Source of the DNA: Monarcha castaneiventris obscurior
Lineage: Eukaryota > Chordata > Aves > Passeriformes > Monarchidae
Direction of reading: 5' to 3'
Assembly (NCBI GenBank): GCA_026261815.1
Contig: JAMPIT010000848.1
Span: 2,232,001 to 2,296,000, forward strand
Length of the DNA: 64,000 nt
Below the pieces are notes generated by a model. The model saw only the letters and a list, made by a program, of their open reading frames with translations, did no database searches and was not told where the DNA came from. The position numbers and the translations under genes were made by a program. Below, piece after piece: positions 34,352 to 46,800 of this stretch (position 1 is its first letter; every line of letters begins with the position of its first letter).

Positions 34352-37300
34352 CCAAGCCACAGCTTCCTTTTACAGACAGCAAGACTCAGGAGACACTGGC
34401 ACTCCCAGTGCTTCCATTTCTTTGTGCTGCCCTGAAAGCCAATGCTTCCACCTGCTTCTCTCTCCTTTTGCTCATGCAGGCAGAATTCCTGGAGGATTGG
34501 GCACACTGGAGCAGGTGGCAGAGTTTATTGGTGACAGCAAGAGCTGTGAACCCTGACCTGATGCTGTGGCCAATGCCCAAGCCCTGCAGGGGCCATGGGG
34601 TGGCATCCATGGACATTGGGTTCCGTGAGAGGGGTAGGAACACTTTGGGCCCATTCTCCCATGGCACTTCCAGGCTGCCACAGACAGCCCAGAGCAGCAC
34701 TGCTGGGTGGGGAATCCCCTGGCACACAGGATGACAATGTTTTCACAGGCTTTGTAAAATACATGGTGTCCCATGCACACCTGGCCTCACTCAAACCAAA
34801 TGCCTGCAGCTATGGGGGTTTAAGAGTGAGAGCACCCCAAGACCTGCACAGAGCATCCTTTCCCATGCTGGTATTCTCTGCAGAGCTGGATAAATCCCCA
34901 GTGGTTCTGGTTCATTCACTTATCAAATCAGTCCTATGCATGCTGCTGCAGAATTTTTTTTTTTTTCCTATTCAGGCTGCTCAGCCCTTCCAGGAGCTAC
35001 CTGGAGCAGGGTCTGAAGGATGCACCCATTAAAATGTTAGTAAGAACAGTTCACAAGTAAACTATACTCAGAAATGAGAGACTTGTGAATGGCTGGCCCT
35101 GGCCAAGCAGCTCATTTGCAATATCTCTTTTCATCTGTTTGATAATTTTGGGGCAGTGAGAGGCTTTTTCCTTGAGGTCTTAGGTTGTGAACACAGCAAG
35201 GAAGCTGAGGAAGGGAGAAGGGATAATTTTCCTGTTTATGAAAGTGGCCTCACTTCACTTTCTTTAAAAGCTCAAATTACAGTTATTAGCTGAAGAAAAA
35301 TCACTAGTTCCTTCGTGTCCTGAAGGCATTTGCAAGACATGGTGCATCACAGATTTAATAGCAACAGATCTTTAAAAAGAGATTATACAAACCAGAGAGG
35401 AAGGTACCCAAAAACCAGGAGGAAACTCTGCCAGCGAGACAGGGAAGAGCTGCCTGTACTCCCTGAACCTGGAATTAACAAACCATCCCTGTCCTCATAT
35501 GAGCATGGGGAAGCATCATTTCCCTGGGCTCGATGTTACAATAAGAGGTTGGAGCTCCTTAAGTCTGGCACCAGCAGGTCCCTCAGGCACCTGCTGCCCC
35601 ACGGAAAATGCTGCCCGTCCTGTTCCCCGGGGGAAAAGCCTGGAGAGAGTCTTGTCTTCAAGCCTGAAATACTTTCACCCACAGAAATCTACATCACTGC
35701 CTTTCTCTTAATTGTTTTCTATTCCTTTAGTCTTCAATGTTTTTCTTAACGCTGCTCTTTCCACATGGTTGGCACAGATGTGATGCAACCCAGGTTCATG
35801 AGCTGGTCCCGCTGGGGCTGTTCACAGAAATCAGTAGAAAACCACCAGGGTTGGTTTTTTTTACATTTTTATGTTCATGAAGCACAAACCCAGGTCGATT
35901 TTGCATCTGTTTAATTTGTTGACAGCAGCATTTTTTTCTTGATCTCTGAGGGCATTAACCCAGAAAGCCCCAAAGCAATTTACTTCTTGGCTGTGACTCC
36001 AAAACACGTGAAGGTGATTTTGACATAACTTCTCTCTCCTTTGTCTTTCTGATCCAGCAACAACTGCTGCTTCTATCAGACTGATGCCTTAGGTTTTAAC
36101 TTTTATATTTTTCAAATTCTGTGTTGCTTAGTGTGTAATTCTGAAAGTTTCTTGTAGCCTGTTAATTTCTGCTCTCTCGTGCTGGGCAGACATAACAAAG
36201 CCTCTCTGGGCCTGCTCTCCAAGGACACCCAGGCTGTTCTAGGCCCAAAATGTGTAAACCAAAGAGCCTCTAAGGAGGGGCAAGCTGAGGGGAATTACAT
36301 CATTAAACTGAAGCTTTAATTGAAGAATTAACCCTGATATGGAAATGAACCAAACCTATAGAAGTGTGACGAACTCGTGACCTGTTGTCCATCTTGGGGT
36401 CTATCCTGGCAGTGGCCTGTGGCTCCCCAGGGGTACCTTTGAAGGCCTTTCAAATAAATACTGACCTTTATTCCCTGACTCCTGTCTAGTCTCTGTTTCT
36501 AGTCTCTGTTGTCTTAAGGCACCAAGACTGACTCATACCTCATGTCTACTGGCACTTGTCAGCCCTCAGGCTGCTTAGCAGAGCCACCAGCATCCTCCTG
36601 CCTGGTCCCTGCTGTGCTGCATGAGTGCAGAAGTGGGAATCACTTCCCCACCATCACTTGCAATTCAAAATTGGGCCATTGCCTAGGGCCCTAAACCCTG
36701 TAACCAGTCTCTCAGAACCACTTGTGGTTTCTGTAATTCCACTTCTCCACATTCACTGGCACCACATGGATGCAGCCTCTATGCCCGAGCTTTAACAGCA
36801 GAAGTTTTATGGGTTTAATATTTGGAGGCTATGATGCCCCAGGGAATGGAAAGGAGTTTTTCACAGTTTTAGGTAAGAGAATCAGTTTCTTTTAGCATTG
36901 CTTATTAAATATGAGAAACCTCAGAGTTCTTTTCTGTTCATAGGACTAAGGGAGGAGCCCAGTGAGGCTGTGTGAGAGGGATGAGCTGCAAGAAGGACAT
37001 CCTGAAGCCAGCGTTGAACTGCCTGAGCACCCAGCCCAGGCACAGTGCTGCTCACCTGGCCACGGGGCTGCACAGACACCCCTTTCCAAAAACAGCCCTG
37101 CCAGCTCCCAGGGACACGGCCATTCCCATTTGGGGACCTCAGGAAAATGAAGACCTCTCCTTCCTCATGTTTCAGAGAGTGAGTGGTGGCAGGTATTCAC
37201 AGGGGATGGCAGTGCCAGGTGACACCAGCAGAGAAGGAAACGCTGATGTGTGTTAAAAGAACAAAACATGGAATGTTAGTTTAAAAAATCTATGTCTTTG

Positions 37301-39130
37301 GTCATCAAAACATTTAGATTTAAGTCAAGCTGGAAGAAAATATTTCAAGTAAATGTCAAGCTGTGTAGCCTCTTAAATACACACCTCAGTCACACTTTGA
37401 ACATCACAGCTGCTGAAGGAGTCTGTAAAGAGAATATTAACTAGTCATCACAGCAAACCTCACAATTTTGACAACAAAATCCCCCAGTGAGTGCGTTGGG
37501 CAGACACACATTCCCCCCCCACCCAGCCCCAGGCTGGGGATGAGCACAGACCAGCTCAGGGACTGGCAGGAGTTGCTGCTTCAGCGGGGTGATTTAATGC
37601 TGTTGTTATTGGCGCTAATAACTGCTGGATTGTCAGTGCCACAGAGCAAAGCAGCCAAGGAAATAATTACCTGCAATTATCCTGCACAATGTTCCGGGTT
37701 TGAACCAAAGCAAAAGCTTTTTCCAGTGTCTGCAGGAGTTTGTCTTGGTTTTATTTCCTGATCCCACAAAGCCAGTTCCTGGAATGGGTTTGAGGAAGCA
37801 AATGAACCCCAGCTTCCCCCTCAGGACATTTGTGCCAGGTTTGTCCCTTCTCCTCTCCCACATGCGGTTCCATGGCACAGTCCATGTCCTGAGGACTCCC
37901 ACCATCGCTGTGAGACAGCAGCAGTGGAATGAAGTGCTGGAACTGTGTCTGTGTTAGAGTCACTCCAGAGCACCACAACACCTTGGATTATGTGAGCAAA
38001 CACCCATGCCCACACTCCCAGTCCTTCCCACAAAAGTGCAGTAAGGGACAGGAGCTGCCATACCTCCCAAACCTGGGGCCATGGAGGGCAGGGGTGTGAG
38101 GCTGAGCAGGATACAGAGGACCTGGTGCAGGCTGCCAGGGGAGCCCTAAGGAAACCAAATGGAAAGAGAGGGAGAGAATAACTATCCTTTAAAACTGACC
38201 CAAAGGTGAATGAAATGTCATGGGAAGTGAGTAACTGCATGGATTGTCATCTGCCACATGCCAGCTTAAGGTTTTCCAGAGCAAAGAGGAAAATACTATT
38301 TGCCACAGCAAGTCGAAGTCTGGGGACAGAGTGCTGCTCCTTGGGCTGAGGAAAAAGGCATTTTATCCACCCAGGTTAGTGCAGGCCAGGCTTAGAAATT
38401 TGCCTGTGAAAAGCTGGACTTGAATCACCCAGCATCAGAATGATCCTTCACACTTTAGATATGAACCTCAGTGTCTGGGATTAACAGGACACCTCTGCCC
38501 TGAACTGAAATCTAATCTAATTAAAAAGAGAGCTCTCACCTTGTCCTTTCCTCCACTCCACGGTTAGGGGGCCCTTAGCACAATTGCTCTTTCAATTTGA
38601 AAATGCATTTTCTGACAGATTGCGGAGACATCAGGAGCAAGCATGGAGTTGGCAGCAAATTGTGGCTACTGTTGACCACCAGGGAGACACTGGATCTCCC
38701 AATCTGACCATCAGGGGGATACCAGATACCCCAGCCTCATTGCTGGAAAGATTTGGGCTTCACCAGTCCAGGACTGGGTAAACCTTTTCCCTAAGGAGTG
38801 ACACTGTGCTTGTTTGGGACAGGGATGGCTACAGGAGAGACAGCACGACGTGGTCACTACCCCATTTCCAGGGAAGGCCTGAACTCTGCCCCAGCCCAAG
38901 GGAAGCAGGAAAGGCTGCGGATCTCACTAGCATGGCACTGCTTCCATCCTCCTGAGCATGAGGAATAAAGGACTCCTCATCCTCAGCTAGCTCTCCCTGC
39001 TCTGGGGGAACAGTGCAGCCTGTGGCTCGGCTGGGGACACTGGGCACCCACAGTCCGAGGTCCCAGAGCAGACCCACTCACTGCTGGGGTGCTTCCAGCC
39101 TCTGCGCCTCCCCACCCCGGGCTCTCTCAC
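34352..39130. other. Intergenic OCSTAMP-TRHR-like gene, no gene recognised
   Basis: Apart from the LTR-like segment at about 36180-36538, no feature is supported. Short homopolymers occur, such as the C-run near 37511-37518 and the T-run near 34955-34966. The open frames are short and lack protein similarity that I can recognise. Confidence 0.5.
36180..36538 (+). mobile_element. Possible second solo LTR or LTR remnant
   Basis: A block starting about TGCTGGGCAGACATAACAAA leads through a CCAGGGGTACC stretch to AATAAA at 36453-36458. It then has a T/C-rich U5-like tail with repeated TCTAGTCTCTGTT, and ends near GACTGACTCA. The order of poly(A) signal followed by a pyrimidine-rich U5 resembles avian ERV LTRs. 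I could not find a convincing target-site duplication, so the boundaries are approximate. Confidence 0.35.
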
Positions 39131-39621
39131 CTGCACCCCCCATCCCCTGCCTGGGCTCCTTCCTCCTCCTCCTCCTCCCCGTTCGGCTCAGCGGTGCGCT
39201 AGGACCCGGCGGACGCAGGCGGGGGATGCCGGCGAGGGGCGATGCGGGGTCCCGGCGATCGAGGGAGCCCTGGGGGGCTGTGGGCTGTCCTGGGGGAGTT
39301 CTGGTGGTTCCCGAGGGTCCCGGCGGCTAAGGGAAGTCCTGCAAGGCCCCGGGAGCCTGGGGGTTCTAGGCAGTCCTGGGTGGTTCACAGGAGCTCCTGG
39401 AGGGTCCCGGTGACTGGGGGGGATCCTGGCCACTCCCTGCCCCTCCAGGAGGAAAGTTTGCAGGGGAGAGGGATGCAAGGAGCGGGCCGGCTGCAAGACT
39501 TGGGGCGAATCGTGTTAAAAAAGCGGAGGGAGGAGCCGGGGTGGGCGGGAAGGCGGGGAGGGGGCTCGGGGGCAGCCCCGGCTCCCGCCTCCCCGCTGTC
39601 GCCGCAGGGTGAGCGGGCACG
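39131..39621 (+). promoter_or_regulatory. CpG-rich 5' region of the TRHR-like gene
   Basis: GC content and CpG density rise sharply from about 39150, with a (TCC)n run at about 39163-39180 and a CTCCCCGTTCGGC-type sequence, and continue through the coding exon. This is typical of a CpG-island promoter. An AG acceptor-like site (ctgtcgccgcag, ending 39607) lies 14 bases before the ATG. A separate non-coding first exon, as in other TRHR genes, is therefore possible. The transcription start is not determined. Confidence 0.5.
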
Positions 39622-40383
39622 ATGGAGAACAGCTCGGCCAGCGGCAACCAGAGCCTGGGCAGGATGCCCCGGCAGCCCCTGGAGCTGCAGGTGGTCACCA
39701 TCCTGCTGGTGCTGCTCATCTGCGGCGTGGGCATCGCGGGCAACGCCATGGTGGTGCTGGTGGTGCTGCGCACCAAGCACATGGTGACCCCCACCAACTG
39801 CTACCTGGTGAGCCTGGCCGTGGCCGACCTCATCGTGCTGCTGGCGGCCGGGCTGCCCAACATCTCCGAAGTGGTGGCTTCTTGGGTGTACGGCTACGCC
39901 GGCTGCCTCTGCATCACCTACTTGCAGTACCTGGGCATCAACATCTCCGCCTGGTCCATCGCCGCCTTCACGGTGGAGCGGTACATCGCCATCTGCCACG
40001 CCATCAAGGCACAGCTCCTGTGCACCGTGTCCCGCGCCAAGCGCATCATCGCCTCGCTGTGGCTCTTCACCTCCCTCTATTGCCTCATGTGGTTCTTCCT
40101 GGTGGACACCACCCAGGTCACCTTCTCGGATGGGGCGCAGGTCATCTGTGGCTACCGGGTCTCCAGAAGCCTTTACATGCCCATTTACTTTTTGGATTTT
40201 GCCGTCTTCTACGTCATCCCACTGGGGCTGGCAACTGTCCTCTACGGCCTCATTGCCCGCATCCTCTTCGTGAGCCCCCTGCCCGGCACCCCGCAGCATT
40301 CCTTCCTGGGCTCCATGCACCAGGGCAGTTCCCTCAAGCTCTCCTCTCGGGGCAGCAGGGGGGCCCTGAGCTCCCGCAAGCAG
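39622..40383 (+). CDS. TRHR3: TRHR-like gene, coding exon 1 (TM1-TM5, ICL3)
   Basis: 254 codons from ATG to the donor CAG|gtaggg. It covers the N-terminus, TM1-TM5 and a Ser/Gly/Arg-rich third intracellular loop ending SSRKQ, as in TRHR. GC-rich; long open frames in other frames and antisense are composition artefacts. The reading frame stays open to 40596 in the intron. Confidence 0.9.
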
Positions 40384-43300
40384 GTAGGGGCTGTGCTGGG
40401 CACGCCGGGCTGCAGGCAGCACTGCCAGGGGCTCAGGGCTTTGAGGGCCATTCTGGCAGGGGGCGAGGTGCCACAATATTTTCCTTCCCTTTGTGGAGAA
40501 AGTGGGGAGTGTCGGTTTGCTGCAAAGAAGCCACTCAAGCCTAGCTGGGGTCCGGCAGCACAGATGGGCTCCCCCTGCTTTGGTCAGGCTTGGTAGAGCA
40601 GGACGGGGCTTCAGCCGGGGAGAGGCAGGAGTGTAGGCACTTTGCTGGCTAATTAATTACTGATTGCCTCCCCGAGGAGGACAGGGCTGGGTCACGTTAT
40701 GCCCGTGGGACTCACCTCTCAGACAGTGTCCTGTGCAGGTGAACTCAGATTTAAAGGAGCAGAGAGAAGGGAGAACTGTCTTGCCCCGGAGCACTGGCCT
40801 GGCTGCAGCCCCCCAGTCCCTGCAGCTGGGGGAGTCACCTCGGTGTCACTGTGGTGTGTTTGCATTTCGGTGATTCCTGTGTCTCTCAGCTGCCTGCTGT
40901 CTCCCCAGTCCTTCTCCTCTCACCTCCTTCTGTCCTCACTGCTCGTCCTTCTCTGTTCACATGGACAATCACTGCCTCATGTCCCATCTCTTTGGATGGG
41001 TCAGTGTCTAGACATGGGACAGTCCCATTCTGAATAGGTAGAGGCTATTTTAAGGAAAGGGCTGAATCTGGGAGTTTGGCTTGAGTGCTTGAAATCACTA
41101 ATTCTGTTGTGATTTCCAGATAGCCCAAAGTAGCCTTCAGCCTGCTCTAAAGTTCTCATATTTCCAGCTCAGTATCATGTTGCCTGCCTTGCACAGGAAC
41201 CTCCATTCCCCAGGAGGGACAAGTCAGGGTCACAGAGGGGAAGCAAACAGGGCAGAGAACGTGTATTTCTTCATGAACTTCTAAATCTTTCCAGTTCAGC
41301 TTTTCCTCCCCTTTTGTCTAGCACTGAAAGGTTTAAAGTGAGTCCTGACTTCGTCAAAACCATTTGCCTGCTCTCCCATGGCCACTGGCTGCTGCCGGAA
41401 CCTCGGGCAGGGTGTTTGGCAGCGAGGGCTCTGGCTCCATGGATCTCTCCTTCTAGAGCAGCTGCTGGAGGAGCTGGAGGGGCTGTGCCTCTCCCCCTGC
41501 AGTGCTGTGCTGTGGAGTGGCACAGGGTGCTCCAGCATCGTTAGGACAAGGGGCTGTTGGGGCAGGATGTTGGGCATTCCAGCTCCTGAAAACATCTTGT
41601 GCTCTCTTCACTGTTACACCAGGAGTTTGTCATTACCTCCCAAAATATCTTAGCATGCAAAGACTTCCCATGAACGGCTTGACATCACGGTGCTGGCATC
41701 ATAAGGAATAAAGATGGCACTAAGTTTTTAAACTGTAAAGCATTTTTCCAGGGTTTCCAGTTGGTGGCTGTGTGTAGCTCTGGAGGTCCCTCTGACCAGA
41801 GTACAGGCACCGACATCAGCATTCCTCCCTTGGCCTCTCTTTATAGGGGAACTGGCTCTTCCAGGCCCTGTGCCCAGAGTTCCCTGGGGAAGGTCCTAAA
41901 GGGGCTGTCTCATAGGTGCCCATTTTTCTCCCTTGTCTGGGTGGATGGGGGGAGTTTTTCTGTGGCTGTGCTCCTACACGGAACTGTACTGCTTTTGGGG
42001 TGTGAAGATGCTGCTGTTCTCTCATCGGTGCTTCTGAAAGCACCTAAGTCCAGAGCAGGACAGCACAAGGTGTGAGCTTTGCTGTACTTATCACTTCTAC
42101 AAACACCTCCAAGTCCGTATTTCATCTCCCAGAGAGGGACCACTAGAGGGAGTGGGATTCCTAAGAAAAAAGATGTACAACTCAGGATGATGGTGCAGGA
42201 ACAAGGAGGGAGGATACTGGGTGGGGAGAAGCATCTGTGGCTTCCAGGATAGGGACAGAGGCTAGACACAGCTTTGTGAGACACCACTTGTACATTCTCT
42301 CCTATCTTTCACAAAAGGCGACAAACTGTGGCAGCAAACAAGCTTCACCCACTGTATCACTGCAAGATCTTATTTTTGGAAGTGTCCTCACATTTCCATT
42401 AAACCACACACAGCAAACCCCTTCTATTTTGGCCTCAGCTTGGTAATAGTTCCCAGGAAAGTTTTGTTGCCAGTACCAATGACCCCTAGTTTCTACTCAC
42501 AGCGTTACAGGAAGGCATAATTTCTTTTGATGAAGTAAAAAAGCACTCCAAGAAAAGCTGAGAGACTCTAAATGTGATCTCAGGGCTTACGTCCATACTA
42601 AGAACTGGATTATTGCACAACTCCCCTTCTGACTTTTGAAACACCACTGCCTAGATATGCATGTGGCATCAGTGTTTAGTCATACTTTCCTCCTCGAGGA
42701 CATGTGTATTTTATTAGTATTTGTTGGAGGAGAATTGTCACTTACCAGAAATAGCTGTTGAAATTATTAGGATGACTTGGTGTTTCAGTGCAAAACCCCA
42801 ATTTCCTAAACAAGCTTATGTTGAGCTGAGGGTAATTACTACTCACTTCTGAGTTCTCCGTTTCTTTTTGTTCTCAGTATGTTTATGTAGTACTTCCCTA
42901 GTGTGCTGAAAATTAAAATAACCCATGGCCAGTAGCTAAGTAACCCCTATGTCAGCACAAGTAGTACAGGATTCCTGACAGTCTCTGTACCAGGAGCCTA
43001 TTCCCTGGAACTATAGAGGTGGCGTGGGAAACCAGGAAACCCTAGGGAAGAAGATGAGGTATATCCCATGACAACTCTAAAACTGAGGTCTCCACCTTTA
43101 GACAAGTATTTTCCTCATCCATTTACTGTCATGTAGAGTTTTCAAATTTACTTTCTGGTACAGAAATTCCCATGTTTGTCCCAGCCCATTTCCAGGATGG
43201 TAAATACTTTTTCTAAAGAGTTTTAAAGGCTCTTCAGTGGTAGATGAAAACCTATAATTTCAGGTTTTATTTATGCAAAATGATTTCCTGATTGAAATGG

Positions 43301-43835
43301 TTTCAGCAAGAAATAGCTGAAATAGCTTGGGTGTTTCTTTTAAATACTTAAAGAGAGAAACAAGGTGTCTGCACCACTTCTCCAGGTGGGAAAGTTCTGC
43401 TGGAGTTTTAGCACCATCTGGCTATTTCTCTTTTTGCATGACCCCACCATCAAGGTGACCAAGATGCTGGCTGTCGTGGTGGCCCTGTTTGCTGTGCTCT
43501 GGCTGCCTTACCGCACGCTGGTGGTGGTGAACTCCTTCGTGGACCCTCCGTACCTGAACACCTGGTTCCTCCTCTTCTGCCGCCTGTGCATCTACCTGAA
43601 CAGTGCCATCAACCCCATCATCTACAACCTCATGTCACAGAAGTTCAGGGCTGCCTTTAGGAAGCTGTACAAGTGCCAGGAGAAGAGTGCTGAACTCGCT
43701 GCCCCGTCCACCACCCCGGTGTACTACAGCGCTGTGAAGGACTGTTTTCATGACAGCTCTGACCACAACCTCACCGAACAGGAGGATCTGAGCAGACTCC
43801 CTGCACCTGCAAAGAAGAATAAACAAATCCTGTGA
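39622..43835 (+). CDS. TRHR3: Thyrotropin-releasing hormone receptor paralogue (TRHR3-type class A GPCR)
   Basis: Gq-coupled plasma-membrane receptor for TRH (inferred from the family). Two coding exons, 39622-40383 and 43455-43835, join in phase 0 at Lys-Gln|Val-Thr-Lys-Met, the same position as the intron in TRHR. They give 380 residues (human TRHR 398). The ATG has a strong context (A at -3, G at +4). Visible class A features are GN in TM1 (N41), LAVAD in TM2 (D69), ERY (119-121), disulfide Cys in TM3 and C176, WLPY in TM6 and NPIIY (307-311). Residues equivalent to the TRH contacts of TRHR (Tyr106, Asn110, Tyr282, Arg306) are present as Y103, N107, Y273 and R297. N-glycosylation sites are N3 and N9. 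The tail after [15 protein letters not shown] differs strongly from TRHR. The paralogue label rests on the neighbourhood (chr20-type synteny) and on recollection that chickens have a TRHR3; TRHR2 remains possible. Confidence 0.88.
40384..43454 (+). other. Intron of the TRHR-like gene
   Basis: A 3.1-kb intron with canonical GT/AG ends. No other exon, RNA gene or transposon was recognised. Confidence 0.75.
43455..43835 (+). CDS. TRHR3: TRHR-like gene, coding exon 2 (TM6, TM7, tail)
   Basis: Acceptor ccatcaag before GTGACC, after a pyrimidine tract (atttctctttttg). It encodes [20 protein letters not shown], then TM7 with [13 protein letters not shown] divergent Ser/Thr-rich tail ends KNKQIL, with TGA at 43833-43835. 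One Cys (C328) in the proximal tail could be palmitoylated. Confidence 0.9.
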   Translation: MTKMLAVVVALFAVLWLPYRTLVVVNSFVDPPYLNTWFLLFCRLCIYLNSAINPIIYNLMSQKFRAAFRKLYKCQEKSAELAAPSTTPVYYSAVKDCFHDSSDHNLTEQEDLSRLPAPAKKNKQIL

Positions 43836-46800
43836 GCCCGAAACAATGCAGGCAGTGGGAGCTATGTGGCTGTACACACTGTGCTGGGAGAGTACCAAGA
43901 GGAATTGCTTTGGCATTGCAGCAAGCTTCATTCAGTACTTCTTCAGGGCATTTAACAAAACATATTGTTATGGGCAAATTAATTTGCTTTTCCTTAACAC
44001 TAATTTATTCTTGTTTGGTGAAGCATTAGGCACGTGTCAATATTTAGCATCTCTAAAGCATCTATTGTTAAATATAGCAGTGCTGTTTTGTGTTACATGC
44101 AAGTGCTGAGCTGGGCCAAAGCATCAAAAGGAATCCCAGGAACAGAAGGGCATTTGAGGAAAAAATACACCTCTCTTTAGAGTGAGTCTCTCCTACCCAA
44201 ATTGACATGCCTGTAACACAGACACCCCATGGAAGCTGCTCCTCTGGAGTCCTTTCAGAGTTCATGGGGACAATTAGGCACTTCCATGTGTCTCCCCTCA
44301 TCTCAACACTTTCCTGTGAGGAATGCACATCCCTACGGAGGAGATGAACACCTCCAAGATGCTGCAAAGGGACTCCCGGGGGAGACTCCTACATTAGGAA
44401 TACCCAGATTTGGGTGTCATGAACCTCATGTCATGTCTCTGGAAACATTGCAGTGCTGGTAGCACAGAAACCCAAGGTCCAGATGAGTTGGATTTGCTAC
44501 AATGAACAAACTAATAATGAACAAACTAGTAAGTGAGTGTTTCCTGATGTTACAGAAGTACTTCCAACATCGTGGTCTGAGTTTCTTTTCGATAACTTTA
44601 CCTTTCCTATCCATATTCCTCTGGTTGCTTCAGCTGGAAACTGTACTCTTGTCCTGTAAGCCCCAGTGTGGTGTAGTCATGTACCATAGAGCGGTGTTGC
44701 TCTCTGCCCCAGCTACAGCTGCATTTCAATGGCAGGTGAAGAAATTCTCTGATTTCCTGGGAATAACTTGTGAAGTCCATTAAGTGTTTTGTGATTGGTG
44801 ACACAAATATTTATTGCTGCTGTCATCTTGTAAGCAAAGTAGATATTCATACCCTGCAGCATCCAGGAGACCAGTCCAAGGACACTTGCCCCAGACTTGC
44901 AAGAGACTATCTGGACTATGAGTAAAATGAAAGTTACATGTGAGCCAAACACAGGGCTATCGCCAAATGAAACAAGTGTCTGCCACCAGTAAACCTCAAG
45001 TGACTGTGAAATATTACTTGAACAGCCAGTGCAGCCTCACTAGTCAACACTGGCTTTCACCAAACTAAAGTGTTAAAAGAGCTTAGAATTTTGCGTCCAC
45101 TCGGGAAAATGTGTGTGATGTTTTTATGAGCACAAGATGTTAATTAACCATTCTGCATCGACAGGAAATCACTTCACTGGGTGAGTCAGGACAAGACCTC
45201 AAGTCCCCTCAATGTGTTGGAACTGTCCAGGACCTATTTTGTTGTGTTTAGGGAGGTTTTGCATGTATGATTATTATATTGCATGTTATTAAACCATCTA
45301 TGTTGCCCCTAAAATAGCTATAGGATGAGGGAAGAGAACATTGGCTTTCTGCAATTATTTTAAACATAAAGCATTTGGAATGTAAGGATTCATGCTATTT
45401 TTGCACTGTTTTGTGTATATTGGGAATTTAGGAACAGAGTTCCTATATATTGTTGTTAAAGTTCTGCACAGAGATTTGGGATTTACTTCTTGAAGAAAAT
45501 GGAGGTGTTTTTGCTAACATGTGAGGATTTGCTTGTAACAATCTTTTTTAGAGTACTTTTTTTCCCCCTTAGAACAGGATTTTGTTTAGCAGCTCAGAAC
45601 AAGCCATTGATAAAAGCCTCTGCAGACCAACCAGAGCAGTAAGGATCAGGGGAAGGTGGAGGAGGGGAAGGGGATCCCTGGGTGACTCCTGGTGCCTCCC
45701 TGGGGCCTTGAGCACAGGCAGCACCTTCTCGGGGGGGCTGCCCTGTGTCCTGCAGCCCTTCACCCTGAAGCTGCGAGTGCAGAGAGCTGGATGTGGGACG
45801 AGGATTTACTGTTGGAGCTTGGAAACCCACCTGCAGCCCGACCTAAGGCATTTCTCAGGCATGGGATGTGCAGTTTGACAGATGGCCTTGATGTCTGCCA
45901 ACACAAGGAGCAGCTTAATTCTGAAGCATCTCCAGCAGGATGTTTTCCACCTCATCATCACATTTCCTATCTTCACTCTTCCCCTTTGTGCTTCTCCCCC
46001 CAACACAGACACCCTACAAGCACTATTCTCTTAATTAAATTCAGCCTCAGGCCAACAGCTAATTGATAATTCAGAAATAGTTGTTCAACATACTTGAGAT
46101 TCAATTAAAATTGAATCTCTTCTCCCCTTTCTGGTCTTAGCTGCCAAGTACTACATGACCCTTCGCTATTTTTTGAGAAGTAATTGGCAGATAAATTCTC
46201 CTGCAACCACGAGATCTCCAACAAATGCACCAGAGCGTTAAACTCTGTAGTTGAGGAATGAGCTCCTGCTCCTTCCCCCTGCATGTGTTCTGACACTTAG
46301 GAGGAGCTGAGAGACTTTTAGGTGGGAGTGGAGGCAGAAGGTCAGCGCTCAGCTTGCTAAGGAGATGCTGGTTGAGAGGACAGGCAGCTTCATGTGCTGG
46401 GAAATAAATCACTAGCAGAAAGGAATTTAAAGAAATAACTCATCACTGTAACTTCCTTTGGATATTCAGGGTCTGAATAAAAACCTTAGCTCCTTATAAG
46501 AAATCAGAGAGCTCTCTTGAAGCTTCAGCCTGCATTACCTTGTACCTTGCAACATCCCACCCTGCTTGTAAAGTCTCAAGCCGTATTTTACCCTCAGCAT
46601 TTATTTGTCTCAACAGCATGAGTGTGGGATGTGAGTTTATAAACATGCCAGCAAATAAAGAATCTGTTGCTCCTAAGTAATTTATTGCATTGAAGTGCAA
46701 CTCAACGTGATCTAACCTGTTACTCTCCTAATTAAAGCTCATTATTTCTAACCCCTGACCTTTCAGGGGTTGTTAACCTGGTAAAACACCATCTGGTTTC

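Noticed and set aside
39385..40544. Long open frames overlapping the TRHR-like exon (363 codons on - strand, 311 codons in another + frame)
   Set aside because: They are shadows of the GC-rich receptor exon. The translation is low-complexity His/Gly/Ala/Pro with no family similarity, while the receptor frame has all GPCR motifs.
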